Origin: Paenibacillus riograndensis SBR5
GTDB taxonomy: Bacteria > Bacillota > Bacilli > Paenibacillales > Paenibacillaceae
Direction: 5' to 3'
NCBI RefSeq assembly: GCF_000981585.1
Contig: NZ_LN831776.1
Span: 263,001 to 327,000 of the forward strand
Length of the DNA: 64,000 nucleotides
In this document: in pieces, positions 9,179 to 17,875 of the stretch
Numbering within the stretch: position 1 is the first letter of the stretch
Layout: every line of letters starts with the position of its first letter
Notes under the pieces: generated by a model
The model's input: the letters and a program-made list of their open reading frames with translations, nothing else
Told to the model about the DNA's origin: nothing
The model's database searches: none
Program-made: the position numbers and the translations under genes

Positions 9179-10141
9179 GTGTCAGCCGGCCTGGAGGAGT
9201 TCTCTATAAAACAAGCATTTATGGACAGCTTGATAAATGATTCTCTTACGAATCTGCAAACCATTCCGAAAAGCGATTTGCACAACCACGCCGGACGCGG
9301 TGGGACCATTCAATATATTGGTGAATGGGCGAACATTCAAATTCAGCCGCCTTCAAAACCCTTTCAATCTTTGCATGGAATGCAGAAGTGGTTTGATGAA
9401 CATATAAAATGCCATTGTCCCGGTATTCATGGCTATTTGAAACGTATCGAGGCTTCCTTTGTTCAGGCGGCCGGGGATCACATAGAGAAATTGGCGTTAA
9501 GCTTCGGGATCGATGAGATTGATTCATTGGGAGGGATGGAACATTTTACGCGGATAATTGATGATCTTCATCGAAGTTTTGCGCCCAAAACTCGATTTCT
9601 GCCGGAACTGGCCTTGGATCGGGCCTGCGATATTGATGAAGTCTACGGACGGATGGATGAACTATTGGCTTTCCGGTGGTTTCGGTCTATAGATATCTGC
9701 GGTGATGAACTTGCTCAGCCCATTGCATGCTTCAAATCCATCTACAGAGCCGCAAATTCAGCGGGCCTGATTCTAAAAGCTCACGTGGGGGAATTTGGGG
9801 CTGCTGATGATGTCAGGGAGGCTGTTGAGGAGCTGGGGCTTCAAGAGGTCCACCATGGGATCGCGGCAGCCCGCTCACCTCAGATTATGAGGTGGCTGTC
9901 CGATCATAATATTCAATTGAATGTCTGTCCAACAAGCAATATTATGCTTGGTGTGGCGGAGAATTACGGCAGACATCCAATTCGCAAGCTATATGATTTT
10001 GGAATTCCGGTGACAATTAATACGGATGATCTGTTGATTTTTAATCAAAGCGTTTCTCGGGAGTATATGAATCTGTACAAATCCGGATCAATAACCGCAG
10101 AGGAACTAAATGAAATCCGTCTGACAGGTCTTAAAGAGTAA
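9179..10141 (+). CDS. Adenosine deaminase family protein
   Basis: Metal-dependent deaminase-fold protein of 320 aa. It shows the metal-binding HxH in KSDLHNHAGRGG near the N-terminus, HVGEFG (catalytic Glu region), HHGIAAA and NTDDLLIFNQS (the Asp-Asp pair), all in the order of adenosine/AMP deaminases. GTG 9179 is chosen as start because AAAGGAG precedes it by 9 bases; an upstream in-frame GTG at 9128 lacks a ribosome-binding site. The usual HVHLDG is changed to HNHAGR, so substrate may differ from adenosine. It stands alone between an IS relic and the YgbA-like gene. Confidence 0.8.
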   Translation: MSAGLEEFSIKQAFMDSLINDSLTNLQTIPKSDLHNHAGRGGTIQYIGEWANIQIQPPSKPFQSLHGMQKWFDEHIKCHCPGIHGYLKRIEASFVQAAGDHIEKLALSFGIDEIDSLGGMEHFTRIIDDLHRSFAPKTRFLPELALDRACDIDEVYGRMDELLAFRWFRSIDICGDELAQPIACFKSIYRAANSAGLILKAHVGEFGAADDVREAVEELGLQEVHHGIAAARSPQIMRWLSDHNIQLNVCPTSNIMLGVAENYGRHPIRKLYDFGIPVTINTDDLLIFNQSVSREYMNLYKSGSITAEELNEIRLTGLKE

Positions 10142-10189
10142 CTGAGCGAAGGCAGATTCAAGTGCAATTGAGCAGGGAGGCTTCATTAT

Positions 10190-10543
10190 ATGAGAACAGA
10201 TGCGGATCAGCAGTTGAACGATGGCCCTAAAATTCGGAAGGAAAAAGAGATTGTCGCAAAAATGATTCGTCTATATTGTAAGAAAAAACATCGTGAAAAA
10301 GAGCTCTGTGAGGAATGCCGGAACTTAAATGAGTATGCTATGAAAAGACTATCCCACTGCAAATTCGGTGAAGGGAAGACGGCTTGTGCGAAGTGTCCTA
10401 TTCATTGTTATAAACCGGATTACCGTCAAAAAATCAAGGGAGTTATGCGGTTCTCAGGCCCGTGGATGCTGTTATATCATCCCTTGGAGTCCATAAGGCA
10501 TATCCCAATACCCAATAGGTTAAGAAAATCAATTTCACGATAG
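10190..10543 (+). CDS. YgbA-like (nitrous oxide-stimulated promoter family) protein
   Basis: Small 117-aa protein, rich in Cys and Lys. A Cys pattern (C.KKKHREKELCEECRNL ... CKFGEGKTACAKCPIHCY) followed by MRFSGPWMLLYHPLESIRH matches the YgbA/NO-response family (PF11756), whose role is tied to nitric oxide stress in enterobacteria but is not biochemically settled. The clustered cysteines suggest metal or Fe-S binding. GGGAGG lies 11 bases before the ATG. It follows the deaminase-like gene by 48 bases and may share its transcript. Confidence 0.82.
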   Translation: MRTDADQQLNDGPKIRKEKEIVAKMIRLYCKKKHREKELCEECRNLNEYAMKRLSHCKFGEGKTACAKCPIHCYKPDYRQKIKGVMRFSGPWMLLYHPLESIRHIPIPNRLRKSISR

Positions 10544-10624
10544 CTATCAAACCCTCCAGTAAGACACCACCCTATAGATCATTTGTTATACTGACGTCCT
10601 AAGATTTATTTAGGAGGTTAGAGC

Positions 10625-11020
10625 ATGGTATTAAAGGTTGGGAATTTGACGGTTACATACGGTCAGAAAAAGGCTGTCGATCTCATTAGCTTTGAAGTAA
10701 AGCCGGGACAAGCATTTGGATTACTAGGGGCGAACGGGGCAGGAAAGTCTTCAACCATTGCTGCAGTGCTTGGTATTGAAAAGAGCACTTATGATGAGCT
10801 TGTTATCGTGGGTAAATCGCCAATACGCAACCGGAAGGAGATATTTGAACAAGTAGGGGTGCAGTTTCAAGAAACCCATTTCCAGGATAAACTAACCGTT
10901 TCCGACGCATGTGCACAGTGGCAATCACTCTATAAAAAAACGGCGGACTTACCTGCTTTACTACAAACCTTTGGGTTGGCAGATAAGAAGCAGCAACCAG
11001 GTGAACTACACACCACCTAA
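10625..11020 (+). pseudogene. ABC transporter ATP-binding subunit, truncated by IS605-type element
   Basis: The first 125 or so codons encode a normal ABC ATPase: Walker A as GANGAGKSST, the Q-loop as VGVQFQETHFQDKLTV, and the beginning of the helical domain. At about base 11001 the frame runs into the terminus of the TnpB element, adding a short foreign tail and a stop. Signature motif, Walker B and H-loop are absent, so it cannot be an active ATPase. AGGAGG lies 9 bases before the ATG. The missing 3' half is not found on the far side of the element, so the insertion was accompanied or followed by a deletion. Confidence 0.88.
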
Positions 11021-11105
11021 GAGGTGGGTGCTTCTTGGTCAATAGAGCTACTGCTCCAAGTTTACCCAAGCTTAGAGGCTAGTTCCTAGCCCAATCGTTG
11101 CCATT
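10985..11105 (-). ncRNA. Candidate omega-RNA (reRNA) of the TnpB element
   Basis: Downstream of the tnpB stop on the minus strand lies the right end of the element, with stem-loops such as CTAGGAACTAG and CACCCACCTCTTAGGTGGTG, and the terminal string TAGTTCAC at 11008-11001. In IS200/IS605-type systems this region is transcribed as a guide RNA whose last bases come from the flanking DNA. Here the guide would begin CTGGTTGCTGCTTCTT (complement of 11000-10985), i.e. part of the truncated ABC gene. Boundaries are inferred. Confidence 0.5.
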
Positions 11106-12262
11106 TTATATGGCTAATTGTAGTAAGTTTTTAGCTGCGTTTACATCTCTGTCGTGTTGTACACTACATTCAGGACAAGTCCATTCACGTACCGCAAGGT
11201 TCTTCACTTCTGCGTTTTTATAGCCGCAGCAGGAACATCTTTGGCTGCTCGCAAAGTGTTTTGGGGCAATCATCAATGTTCTCCCGTACCACTTCGCCTT
11301 GTATTCGAGCATCGCTCGAAACATGCTCCAAGATACTTCGGATATGGCTTTAGCTAATTTATGATTCTGCATCATGTTCTTTACACGCAAGTCTTCCATC
11401 ACGATCACTTGGTTTTCGCGTATCATTTGGGTTGACGTTTGGTGCAAGAAGTCTTTACGCTGATTCGCTATTTTTTCATGAAGCTTGGCGACCTTCAAAC
11501 GTGCTTTATTTCGGTTATGGCTTCCTTTCTTCTTTCTCGACAAGTCCTTTTGCAGTTTGGCTAATCGTTGTTCAGATTGACGAAAATGTTTCGGATTTGC
11601 GATCACTTCGCCACACGAAGTAATCGCAAAGTTTCTTAGTCCCAGATCTACGCCAATCTTCTTTTCTGTTTTTGGCAAAGGAGCGATATCTGTTTCTACC
11701 CGTACGGAGGCAAAATATTTTCCTGATGGTGTTTTGGATAGGGTGCAGGATTTGATTCGCCCCCAGAATGGACGATGTACCTTGATTCGGATTCTTGTCT
11801 TTAGTTTCGGAATTTTAATCGTTCCAGCTTCAATGGCTATCGTTCCGTTTTGATTGTTCGTTGTGAAGCTATTGTTGTTCGTTTTCTTGCTTTTGAATGT
11901 AGGGAAACCCACGTTCTTATCCCGAAAAAAATGCCTATAGGCTTTCTCCAGGTTGAGCTGAACGTTTGCTAATGCCAGGCTGTCCACTTCTTTCAGCCAC
12001 GGGTATTCTTTTTTGTACCTGGCAGGTGTATTATGGAGCATTTTCTCCGTTTGTTTATAGTGTTCGATCTTATCCGCAAGCATTTTGTTGTAGATAAAAC
12101 GGACACATCCGAACACCCTTGCCAGATATTGTTGTTGCTCATGGGTGGGGTAGATCCGATACTTATACGCTTTAAGTACGAACATGCCTCGCAACTCCTT
12201 TCCAGGAATTTACGAATCCATCATAGCACAAATGTTCGTATTTATGGAAGATAATTTCCTTT
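11001..12262 (-). mobile_element. IS200/IS605-group element with TnpB only (IS1341-like)
   Basis: A tnpB gene on the minus strand with a structured right end terminating in TAGTTCAC at 11001; no tnpA (Y1 transposase) is present, so the element would need TnpA in trans. The left end lies in 12186-12270 but cannot be fixed by eye; an AGATAAGAA string occurs both at 12263-12271 and just outside the right end at 10981-10989. Insertion truncates an ABC ATPase gene. Confidence 0.75.
11106..12185 (-). CDS. tnpB: TnpB, RNA-guided RuvC-type nuclease of IS605-type element
   Basis: 359 aa, near the usual 360-400 for TnpB. The N-terminal region ([20 protein letters not shown]) is the helix-turn-helix-like OrfB domain. 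RuvC residues are all visible: Asp in [14 protein letters not shown], Glu in [12 protein letters not shown] and Asp in [13 protein letters not shown] four-Cys zinc finger (CSCCGYKNA ... WTCPEC) sits between the last two. ATG 12185 is chosen because GGAAAGGAG precedes it by 9 bases; the TTG at 12194 abuts that site. The gene looks intact and potentially active as a nuclease guided by the RNA encoded at its 3' side. Its insertion destroyed an ABC transporter gene. Confidence 0.93.
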   Translation of the reverse strand: MFVLKAYKYRIYPTHEQQQYLARVFGCVRFIYNKMLADKIEHYKQTEKMLHNTPARYKKEYPWLKEVDSLALANVQLNLEKAYRHFFRDKNVGFPTFKSKKTNNNSFTTNNQNGTIAIEAGTIKIPKLKTRIRIKVHRPFWGRIKSCTLSKTPSGKYFASVRVETDIAPLPKTEKKIGVDLGLRNFAITSCGEVIANPKHFRQSEQRLAKLQKDLSRKKKGSHNRNKARLKVAKLHEKIANQRKDFLHQTSTQMIRENQVIVMEDLRVKNMMQNHKLAKAISEVSWSMFRAMLEYKAKWYGRTLMIAPKHFASSQRCSCCGYKNAEVKNLAVREWTCPECSVQHDRDVNAAKNLLQLAI

Positions 12263-12348
12263 AGATAAGAAAGACTGTTACCATTCATCCCACAATTTTA
12301 GAAATTAGGAATTCTGGCGACTGATGGTTAAAGCGGGAGGTGGACGAC

Positions 12349-13581
12349 ATGAACAACCGCTTGTTCATGATCGCGCGCGACGACTGGTCACTGCACCGCA
12401 AGGGAGAGATTGACCAGGAACGTCATAAGCGCAAGGTAAAAGAGGCCATCCGGCATAATCTCGCCGATCTGGTCAGCGAAGAGTCGATTATTATGCCCCA
12501 GGGCGATAAAATCATCAAAGTGCCGATCCGCAGTCTGGATGAACCCAAGTTCCGCTACAACTATCAGAACGAGCCGCAGGTCGGACAAGGCCAAGGCGGC
12601 ACGCAGGTCGGCGATGTGATCGGCCAAGCCGGAGCTGATGGTGCAGACGGACCAGGAAAAGGCGGACATGAAGCTGGGGAGCAGCCCGGTGAGGATTACT
12701 ATGAGGCGGAGCTGACGATTGACGAGCTGGCCGAGCTGGTGTTCGAGGATCTGAAGCTGCCCCGGCTGAAACCGAAGGCTGCGCCGGATCTGAGCATAGA
12801 GGACATCCGCTTCGACGATGTGCGCAAGCAGGGCATGATGTCGAATGTCGACAAGCGGCGCACCTTGTTCGAAGCGATCAAACGCCAGGCGCTGGGCGGC
12901 GGGCAGTACATGTCGCATGCAGCAGCGGTGAGGTCGGACTGGAATCCGCCGCCGGAGCCGCAGTACGTCAGCTCCGGGACCATGCTGGGGCCGATTACCG
13001 GCGATGACCTGCGTTATAAGACCTGGGAGGATATCCGGAAGCCCCAATCCTCCGCTGTCGTACTGGCGATGATGGATACCTCCGGCTCCATGGGGATCTT
13101 CGAGAAATACGTGGCGCGCAGTTTTTTCTTCTGGATGACCCGCTTTCTGCGGACCAAATATGAGAACGTGCAGATCCGGTTTCTGTCACACAGCACCGAC
13201 GCCAAGGAGGTGGACGAAGAGTCCTTCTTCCACAAAGGCGAAAGCGGCGGCACCAAATGCTCCTCTGTATACGAGCTGGCGCTGCGCATTCTGGAGGCCG
13301 ACTATCCACCGGGCCAGCATAATGCCTACGCCTTTCATTTCTCGGACGGCGACAATCTGGACAGCGACAACCCCGTTACCGTCCGTCTGGCAGAAGAGCT
13401 GCTGGAGCGCGTGAATATGCTCGGCTACGGCGAGATCCGCCAGCATGTATACGGGGGCAGGCAGCTGTGGGAGTCGATGTCCGGCATCGCCTCCCCCGCC
13501 TTCAGCCGCTCGATCCTGAAGGAGAAGGAGGATGTGCTCAAGACCCTGCAAGCCTTCTTCGGGGAGGAGCTGGCGAGCTGA
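12349..13581 (+). CDS. yhbH: YhbH/YeaH family (UPF0229, DUF444) sporulation-associated protein
   Basis: 410 aa. The N-terminus (NNRLFMIARDDWSLHRKGEI) and the Gly/Gln-rich central linker are characteristic of YhbH. The C-terminal half is a von Willebrand A-like domain with the metal site DTSGSMG and later SDGDN. Family knowledge: yhbH is co-expressed with the PrkA Ser kinase and mutants affect sporulation; the biochemical role is unknown. ATG 12349 is favoured with GGGAGG 10 bases before it, though GTG 12340 is in frame. The expected partner prkA is not upstream; instead the TnpB element and truncated ABC gene are there. spoVR follows by 73 bases. Confidence 0.93.
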   Translation: MNNRLFMIARDDWSLHRKGEIDQERHKRKVKEAIRHNLADLVSEESIIMPQGDKIIKVPIRSLDEPKFRYNYQNEPQVGQGQGGTQVGDVIGQAGADGADGPGKGGHEAGEQPGEDYYEAELTIDELAELVFEDLKLPRLKPKAAPDLSIEDIRFDDVRKQGMMSNVDKRRTLFEAIKRQALGGGQYMSHAAAVRSDWNPPPEPQYVSSGTMLGPITGDDLRYKTWEDIRKPQSSAVVLAMMDTSGSMGIFEKYVARSFFFWMTRFLRTKYENVQIRFLSHSTDAKEVDEESFFHKGESGGTKCSSVYELALRILEADYPPGQHNAYAFHFSDGDNLDSDNPVTVRLAEELLERVNMLGYGEIRQHVYGGRQLWESMSGIASPAFSRSILKEKEDVLKTLQAFFGEELAS

Positions 13582-13654
13582 AGGGGTTATGGGATTCAGG
13601 GATTCAAGATTCATCCGACTCGCACGTAACTTATCGTAAAGGAGGCACCGCGCG

Positions 13655-14899
13655 ATGACCGACAATGAAACCGGGCAGCTGGAGGAATCTGTAGAGCATC
13701 TGACCGGGCTGGCGCTTGAACACGGACTAGACTTCTTCTCCATGCGGTATCAGATGTGCCCGCCCGAGGTGCTCTACTCCATCGGCGCTTACGGCATGCC
13801 TACCCGGTTCGCGCACTGGAGCTTCGGCAAGGCCTATCACCGCATGAAGTCCGAGTATGATCACGGGCTCAGCAAAATCTATGAGCTGGTGATCAATTCC
13901 GACCCCTGCTACGCCTTTCTGCTCGACAGCAACACGCTGCTGCAGAACAAGCTGATTGTAGCCCACGTGCTGGGGCACAGTGATTTCTTCAAGAACAACG
14001 CCATGTTCGGCGGCACCGACCGCAATATGATTAACCGGATGGCGATATTTGCCGAACGGATTGACCGGTTCGGACAGGAGTACGGCACCGATGAGGTGGA
14101 GCGGTTCCTGGATGCGGGGATCGCCATTCAGGAGCATATCGATCCATTCTCCGCCCGCTCCGGGCGGCCGGGCGGCTTCCGGGAGATCGGCGGCGAAGTC
14201 AAGGATGTGATCGGCTATATCGCTGCGGAGAGCCGCTACCTGGAAGAATGGCAGCGGGAAATTCTCTACATGCTCCGCGCCGAAATGCTGTACTTCTGGC
14301 CGCAGATGGAGACGAAGATTATGAATGAGGGCTGGGCCAGCTACTGGCATCTGAAGCTCGTCCGGGAGCTGGACCTCAGCGATTCAGAGATTATTGAATT
14401 TTCCAAAATGAATTCCGGCGTCATTCAGCCCTCGCCGGGACGAATCAATCCCTACTATCTCGGTCTGATGTTGCTGCGGCATATCGAGAAGCGGGAAGGG
14501 CTGCAGGCGCTCTTCGAGATCCGCGAGATCGAATCGGATGTGTCCTTTATCCGCAACTATCTGACCCGCGAGCTGGCGGAGGAGATGGATCTTTTCGTAT
14601 TCAAGAAGGAACAGCAGCACTACAAGGTCACAGCCACAAACCTGGAGGAAATTAAGGATAATCTGATCCGTTCGCGTACCAATGGCGGCTTCCCTTATCT
14701 CACCGTCAAAGACGACGACCTGCATGGCCGGGGCGAGCTGCTGCTGTACAACCGCTATGAGGGGCTGGAGCTGGACCGGAAATATATCGAACGCACCCTG
14801 CCAATGGTCCACCGGCTGTGGGGCCGGACAGTGCACCTGCGCACCATGGTAGGCGGCAAGGAAAAAACGTATATGTATGACGGCAAGCAGCTTGCCTGA
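13655..14899 (+). CDS. spoVR: SpoVR family protein (stage V sporulation protein R)
   Basis: 414 aa, slightly shorter than B. subtilis SpoVR. Conserved blocks are visible: ALEHGLDFFSMRYQMCPPEV, YGMPTRFAHWSFGKAYHRMK, VIAHVLGHSDFFKNNAMF type (here IVAHVLGHSDFFKNNAMF) and NEGWASYWHLKLVRE. Family knowledge links it to spore cortex formation and to the yhbH-prkA group. AAAGGAGG lies 9 bases before the ATG. It follows yhbH on the same strand and is followed by a strong hairpin at 14981-15023. Confidence 0.95.
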   Translation: MTDNETGQLEESVEHLTGLALEHGLDFFSMRYQMCPPEVLYSIGAYGMPTRFAHWSFGKAYHRMKSEYDHGLSKIYELVINSDPCYAFLLDSNTLLQNKLIVAHVLGHSDFFKNNAMFGGTDRNMINRMAIFAERIDRFGQEYGTDEVERFLDAGIAIQEHIDPFSARSGRPGGFREIGGEVKDVIGYIAAESRYLEEWQREILYMLRAEMLYFWPQMETKIMNEGWASYWHLKLVRELDLSDSEIIEFSKMNSGVIQPSPGRINPYYLGLMLLRHIEKREGLQALFEIREIESDVSFIRNYLTRELAEEMDLFVFKKEQQHYKVTATNLEEIKDNLIRSRTNGGFPYLTVKDDDLHGRGELLLYNRYEGLELDRKYIERTLPMVHRLWGRTVHLRTMVGGKEKTYMYDGKQLA

Positions 14900-14980
14900 T
14901 ACGTTGGACAGCATTGTTTTTTGACCAGCAGAAAAAAGGGGCCTCCCTCCCCCGGAGAGCCACCGGTGATTACAAATCTA

Positions 14981-15023
14981 AAAAAGGTATTCCTTACCCG
15001 CCAGGGGAAAGGGATACCTTTTT
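14981..15023. terminator. Bidirectional terminator between spoVR and MaoC gene
   Basis: AAAAAGGTATTCC pairs with GGGATACCTTTTT. Poly-A on one side and poly-T on the other let it serve both the plus-strand spoVR and the minus-strand MaoC gene, which converge here. Confidence 0.8.
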
Positions 15024-15068
15024 GTTGTTGTGCGGCCATCACAAACGGATGGATTGCAAATTTATACT

Positions 15069-15494
15069 TCACTGCTTAACCAGAACGGTTAATTCGCCTT
15101 CAAACACCTTCTCATCCTTCTGGTTGAACGTTGACAGCCATACAGTAACGCTCCCTGTTCCGTTCTTTTTTTCTTTTAGCCCAGTCACTTCAACAACGGT
15201 ATGCAATTCATCCTCTGGATACACGGGTTTTATAAATTTCAGATGATTCATAGCCGTTCCGGCAATAATATCATCCCCATAACTACCGGTTTCAACCCAG
15301 AGCTTAAAGGAGACCGCCATCGTTTGTATTCCTGAAGCGATAATTCCATTGAATCTCCCTTGCTTCGCCTTTTCCTCATCCAAATGCATATACTGCGGGT
15401 CAAACTCTGCTGCAAAACCCGTAATGCTCTCTTTAGTTATGGTTATAGACTTGGTTGTAAACACCTGTCCGGCATAAAATTCATGAAACTTCAT
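15069..15494 (-). CDS. MaoC-like hotdog-fold dehydratase
   Basis: 141-aa single-domain MaoC protein. The (R)-enoyl-CoA hydratase signature is visible as ITGFAAEFDPQYMHLDEEKAK, with catalytic Asp and His in FDPQYMH, followed by GRFNGIIASGIQTMA. The family hydrates trans-2-enoyl-CoA or acts in fatty acid or acid catabolism. Single gene, not in an obvious operon; the upstream AraC gene is also on the minus strand, with 61 bases between. Confidence 0.9.
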   Translation of the reverse strand: MKFHEFYAGQVFTTKSITITKESITGFAAEFDPQYMHLDEEKAKQGRFNGIIASGIQTMAVSFKLWVETGSYGDDIIAGTAMNHLKFIKPVYPEDELHTVVEVTGLKEKKNGTGSVTVWLSTFNQKDEKVFEGELTVLVKQ

Positions 15495-15555
15495 TAAAAC
15501 ACCTCTTAGCTGATTTGATATGCCAGATAACCGGCTTTGGATTACACCTCGGGGA

Positions 15556-16374
15556 CTATCCCCGGTTCTGCTTCCGGTATTGCAGCGGCGAACGTCCGGT
15601 GAGTCCCTTAAATACCCGCCCGAAATGGGCGATGCTGTCGAACCCCGTCTCCCGGGCGATCCGGGTCATAGGCCAATCCGTTGTCCGGAGCAGGGTTTTC
15701 GTCTCGCGGATGCGGACATAATTCAGATATTCGATCACTGTAAACCCTGTCGTCTGCTTGAACGTCCGGCACAAATACGTAGAGCTGATGAAAAAATGCT
15801 CGGCAATGCCTCCAAGCGTCAGCTTGTCGCCATAATGGGCATCCAGATATTCAATGATACCATAGACCCGGCGCTGCGCCTCACTTTGCTCGGGAATCAC
15901 CACCGCCGGCTTCGCTTTACGGATGCGGTCCAGCCGGATCAGCAGTTGAAGCAGTAGAGTCTGCAGATACGGCCTGCTCCACAGCGCTTCCTCCCGCTGC
16001 TCCTGTAGCATCGCCTGGAACAGATCCGCAATCTCCCCCTGCTCATGGGCGTTGGGCCGGAGTAAAAAGCTCTCTCCCTGGAACATCTCCGCCAAATCCG
16101 GCACAAGACCTGCCGCAGGCTCCAGGAACAGGTCGTCAAAATTGACCAGAATCCGCTCATGCCGCGAGCGGTTGCGGCTGGTTGTACGGTGCAGCTGATT
16201 TTTGTTGATGAAGACCAAGTCGCCTGCCTGCAGGGCATAAATCCGGTTATGGATATAATAATGCCGCTCCCCGGACAGCAAATAATAGATTTCATAGGAA
16301 TCATGGAAATGATCGGTATCCATATTGAAATTACCGGACCGCCTAAGCTGCTCCACCTGAAAAAAAGGCTCCAC
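15556..16374 (-). CDS. AraC-family transcriptional regulator (cupin plus HTH)
   Basis: About 272 aa. The N-terminal cupin sugar-binding domain shows HFHDSYEIYYLLSGERHYYI and LQAGDLVFINKNQLHRT. The C-terminal pair of helix-turn-helix motifs ends in ARETGFDSIAHFGRVFKGLT followed by GRSPLQYRKQ. GTG 16374 is taken as the likely start (MEPFFQVEQLRRSGN), with a GGTGGGTGG stretch before it; the frame stays open much further upstream because it is antisense to the next gene, so the start is uncertain by some codons. Divergent from the Gfo/Idh oxidoreductase, which it probably regulates in response to a sugar or sugar acid. Confidence 0.88.
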   Translation of the reverse strand: MEPFFQVEQLRRSGNFNMDTDHFHDSYEIYYLLSGERHYYIHNRIYALQAGDLVFINKNQLHRTTSRNRSRHERILVNFDDLFLEPAAGLVPDLAEMFQGESFLLRPNAHEQGEIADLFQAMLQEQREEALWSRPYLQTLLLQLLIRLDRIRKAKPAVVIPEQSEAQRRVYGIIEYLDAHYGDKLTLGGIAEHFFISSTYLCRTFKQTTGFTVIEYLNYVRIRETKTLLRTTDWPMTRIARETGFDSIAHFGRVFKGLTGRSPLQYRKQNRG

Positions 16375-16497
16375 ACTGCACCACCCACCGAGGATAAAAT
16401 ATGCATACTTTGATCTATATCGGACTAAATAATGCTCACTTTTCGCATTTTCTATACTATAAAATAGAATCAAATCCAAGTAAATGGAGTGATCCCC

Positions 16498-17784
16498 TTG
16501 TCCAAAAAGAAATATGTAATCGTCGGCACCGGCGGCCGGGCCGAGTTTTTTTACGGCGCGCTTGTTACCGTTTACAACGAAACCTCCGAGCTGGCAGCCT
16601 TCTGTGATGTCAATCAGACGCGGATGAATTTCGCTAACCATATGCTGACAGACAAGTACGGCTACCATGAGGTGCCTACCTACAAGGCTGAGGATTTCGA
16701 CCTGATGATTGAAGAGACCCGGCCTGACTTCGTACTGGTAACGACCATTGACCGCACGCATCACAAGTATATTATCCGGGCCATGGAGCTGGGCTGTGAT
16801 GTCATTTCCGAGAAGCCGATGACCATTGACGAGGAGAAATGCCAGCAGATTTTTGATGCCATAGAGCGCACCGGCAAGAACCTGCGGGTAACCTTCAACT
16901 ACCGTTACGCACCGCATAACACAAAAATCCGCGAGATTATTATGGACGGCGTGCTGGGCGAAATCCTGTCCGTCAATTTCGAGTGGCTGCTGAACACCCA
17001 GCATGGAGCGGATTATTTCCGCAGATGGCACCGGGACAAACGGAACAGCGGCGGCCTGCTGGTGCATAAATCGACGCATCACTTCGACCTGATGAACTTC
17101 TGGCTGGCTTCCCGGCCGGATACGGTCTTCGCTATGGGTGATCTGCGGTTCTACGGCAAGGAAAATGCAGAGAAAAGAGGCATCACCGAATTCTATCAGC
17201 GTGCTTATGGCAGCAAGGCTGCCGAGAATGATCCCTTCGCGCTCCATCTGGACCGCAACGAGCACCTGAAAAGCATGTATCTGGATGCCGAGCATGAAGA
17301 CGGGTATCAGCGCGACCAAAGTGTGTTCGGCGACAATATCAGCATCGAGGATACCATGAATGTAATGGTCAAATACAAGAATAAGACCGTTATGAATTAT
17401 TCGCTGAACGCTTATATGCCTTGGGAAGGCTTCATTATCGTCTTCAACGGTACGGAAGGCCGTATGGAGGTTCGCATCACTGAACAATCCTACGTCAATT
17501 CCGGCGGCAAAAAAGAAAATGAAGGCGCATTGGAGGGGGTCAACATTACCATCTACCCGCACTTCAAGGAGCCTTACCGCGTCCAGTTCGAAAGCAGTGC
17601 AGGCGGCCACGGGGGCGGTGATCCGGTGTTGCTGCGCGACATTTTCGACAAGAAACAGGAGGATCGCTTTGGCCGCGCAGCCTCGCACAAGGATGGGGCC
17701 ATGTCGATCATGACCGGGATTGCGGCCAACCGCTCCATGCGTACCGGCCAGCCGGTAAAGGTGGATGACCTCTGGAAGATGTAA
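16498..17784 (+). CDS. Gfo/Idh/MocA family NAD(P)-dependent oxidoreductase
   Basis: 428 aa. N-terminal Rossmann fold with KYVIVGTGGRAEFFYGAL, the EKP motif in CDVISEKPMTIDEEK (catalytic Lys) and the C-terminal dimerisation domain with KSTHHFDLMNFWL, where the His pair serves in catalysis. Likely oxidises a sugar or inositol derivative; the substrate is not evident. TTG 16498 is preferred over GTG 16489 since the latter overlaps the TGGAG ribosome-binding site. Divergently arranged with the AraC gene across about 120 bases. A terminator follows the stop codon. Confidence 0.9.
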   Translation: MSKKKYVIVGTGGRAEFFYGALVTVYNETSELAAFCDVNQTRMNFANHMLTDKYGYHEVPTYKAEDFDLMIEETRPDFVLVTTIDRTHHKYIIRAMELGCDVISEKPMTIDEEKCQQIFDAIERTGKNLRVTFNYRYAPHNTKIREIIMDGVLGEILSVNFEWLLNTQHGADYFRRWHRDKRNSGGLLVHKSTHHFDLMNFWLASRPDTVFAMGDLRFYGKENAEKRGITEFYQRAYGSKAAENDPFALHLDRNEHLKSMYLDAEHEDGYQRDQSVFGDNISIEDTMNVMVKYKNKTVMNYSLNAYMPWEGFIIVFNGTEGRMEVRITEQSYVNSGGKKENEGALEGVNITIYPHFKEPYRVQFESSAGGHGGGDPVLLRDIFDKKQEDRFGRAASHKDGAMSIMTGIAANRSMRTGQPVKVDDLWKM

Positions 17785-17812
17785 GAACAAAAACGGTCTA
17801 AAAAAACACACA

Positions 17813-17857
17813 AAGACGTGCCTTCCTGCCAAGAGCGGAGAGCACGCCTTTTTTTAT
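17813..17857. terminator. Terminator between Gfo/Idh and PadR genes
   Basis: AGACGTGCCTTCC pairs imperfectly with GGAGAGCACGCCT, followed by TTTTTTT on the plus strand, with an A-rich run on the other side. It serves the converging genes. Confidence 0.75.
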
Positions 17858-17875
17858 GGAGCATACAGATTACCG

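Noticed and set aside
15556..17832. A 758-codon open frame on the minus strand
   Set aside because: Only its last 272 codons (the AraC regulator) look like protein; the upper part is antisense to the Gfo/Idh gene and has no family features.
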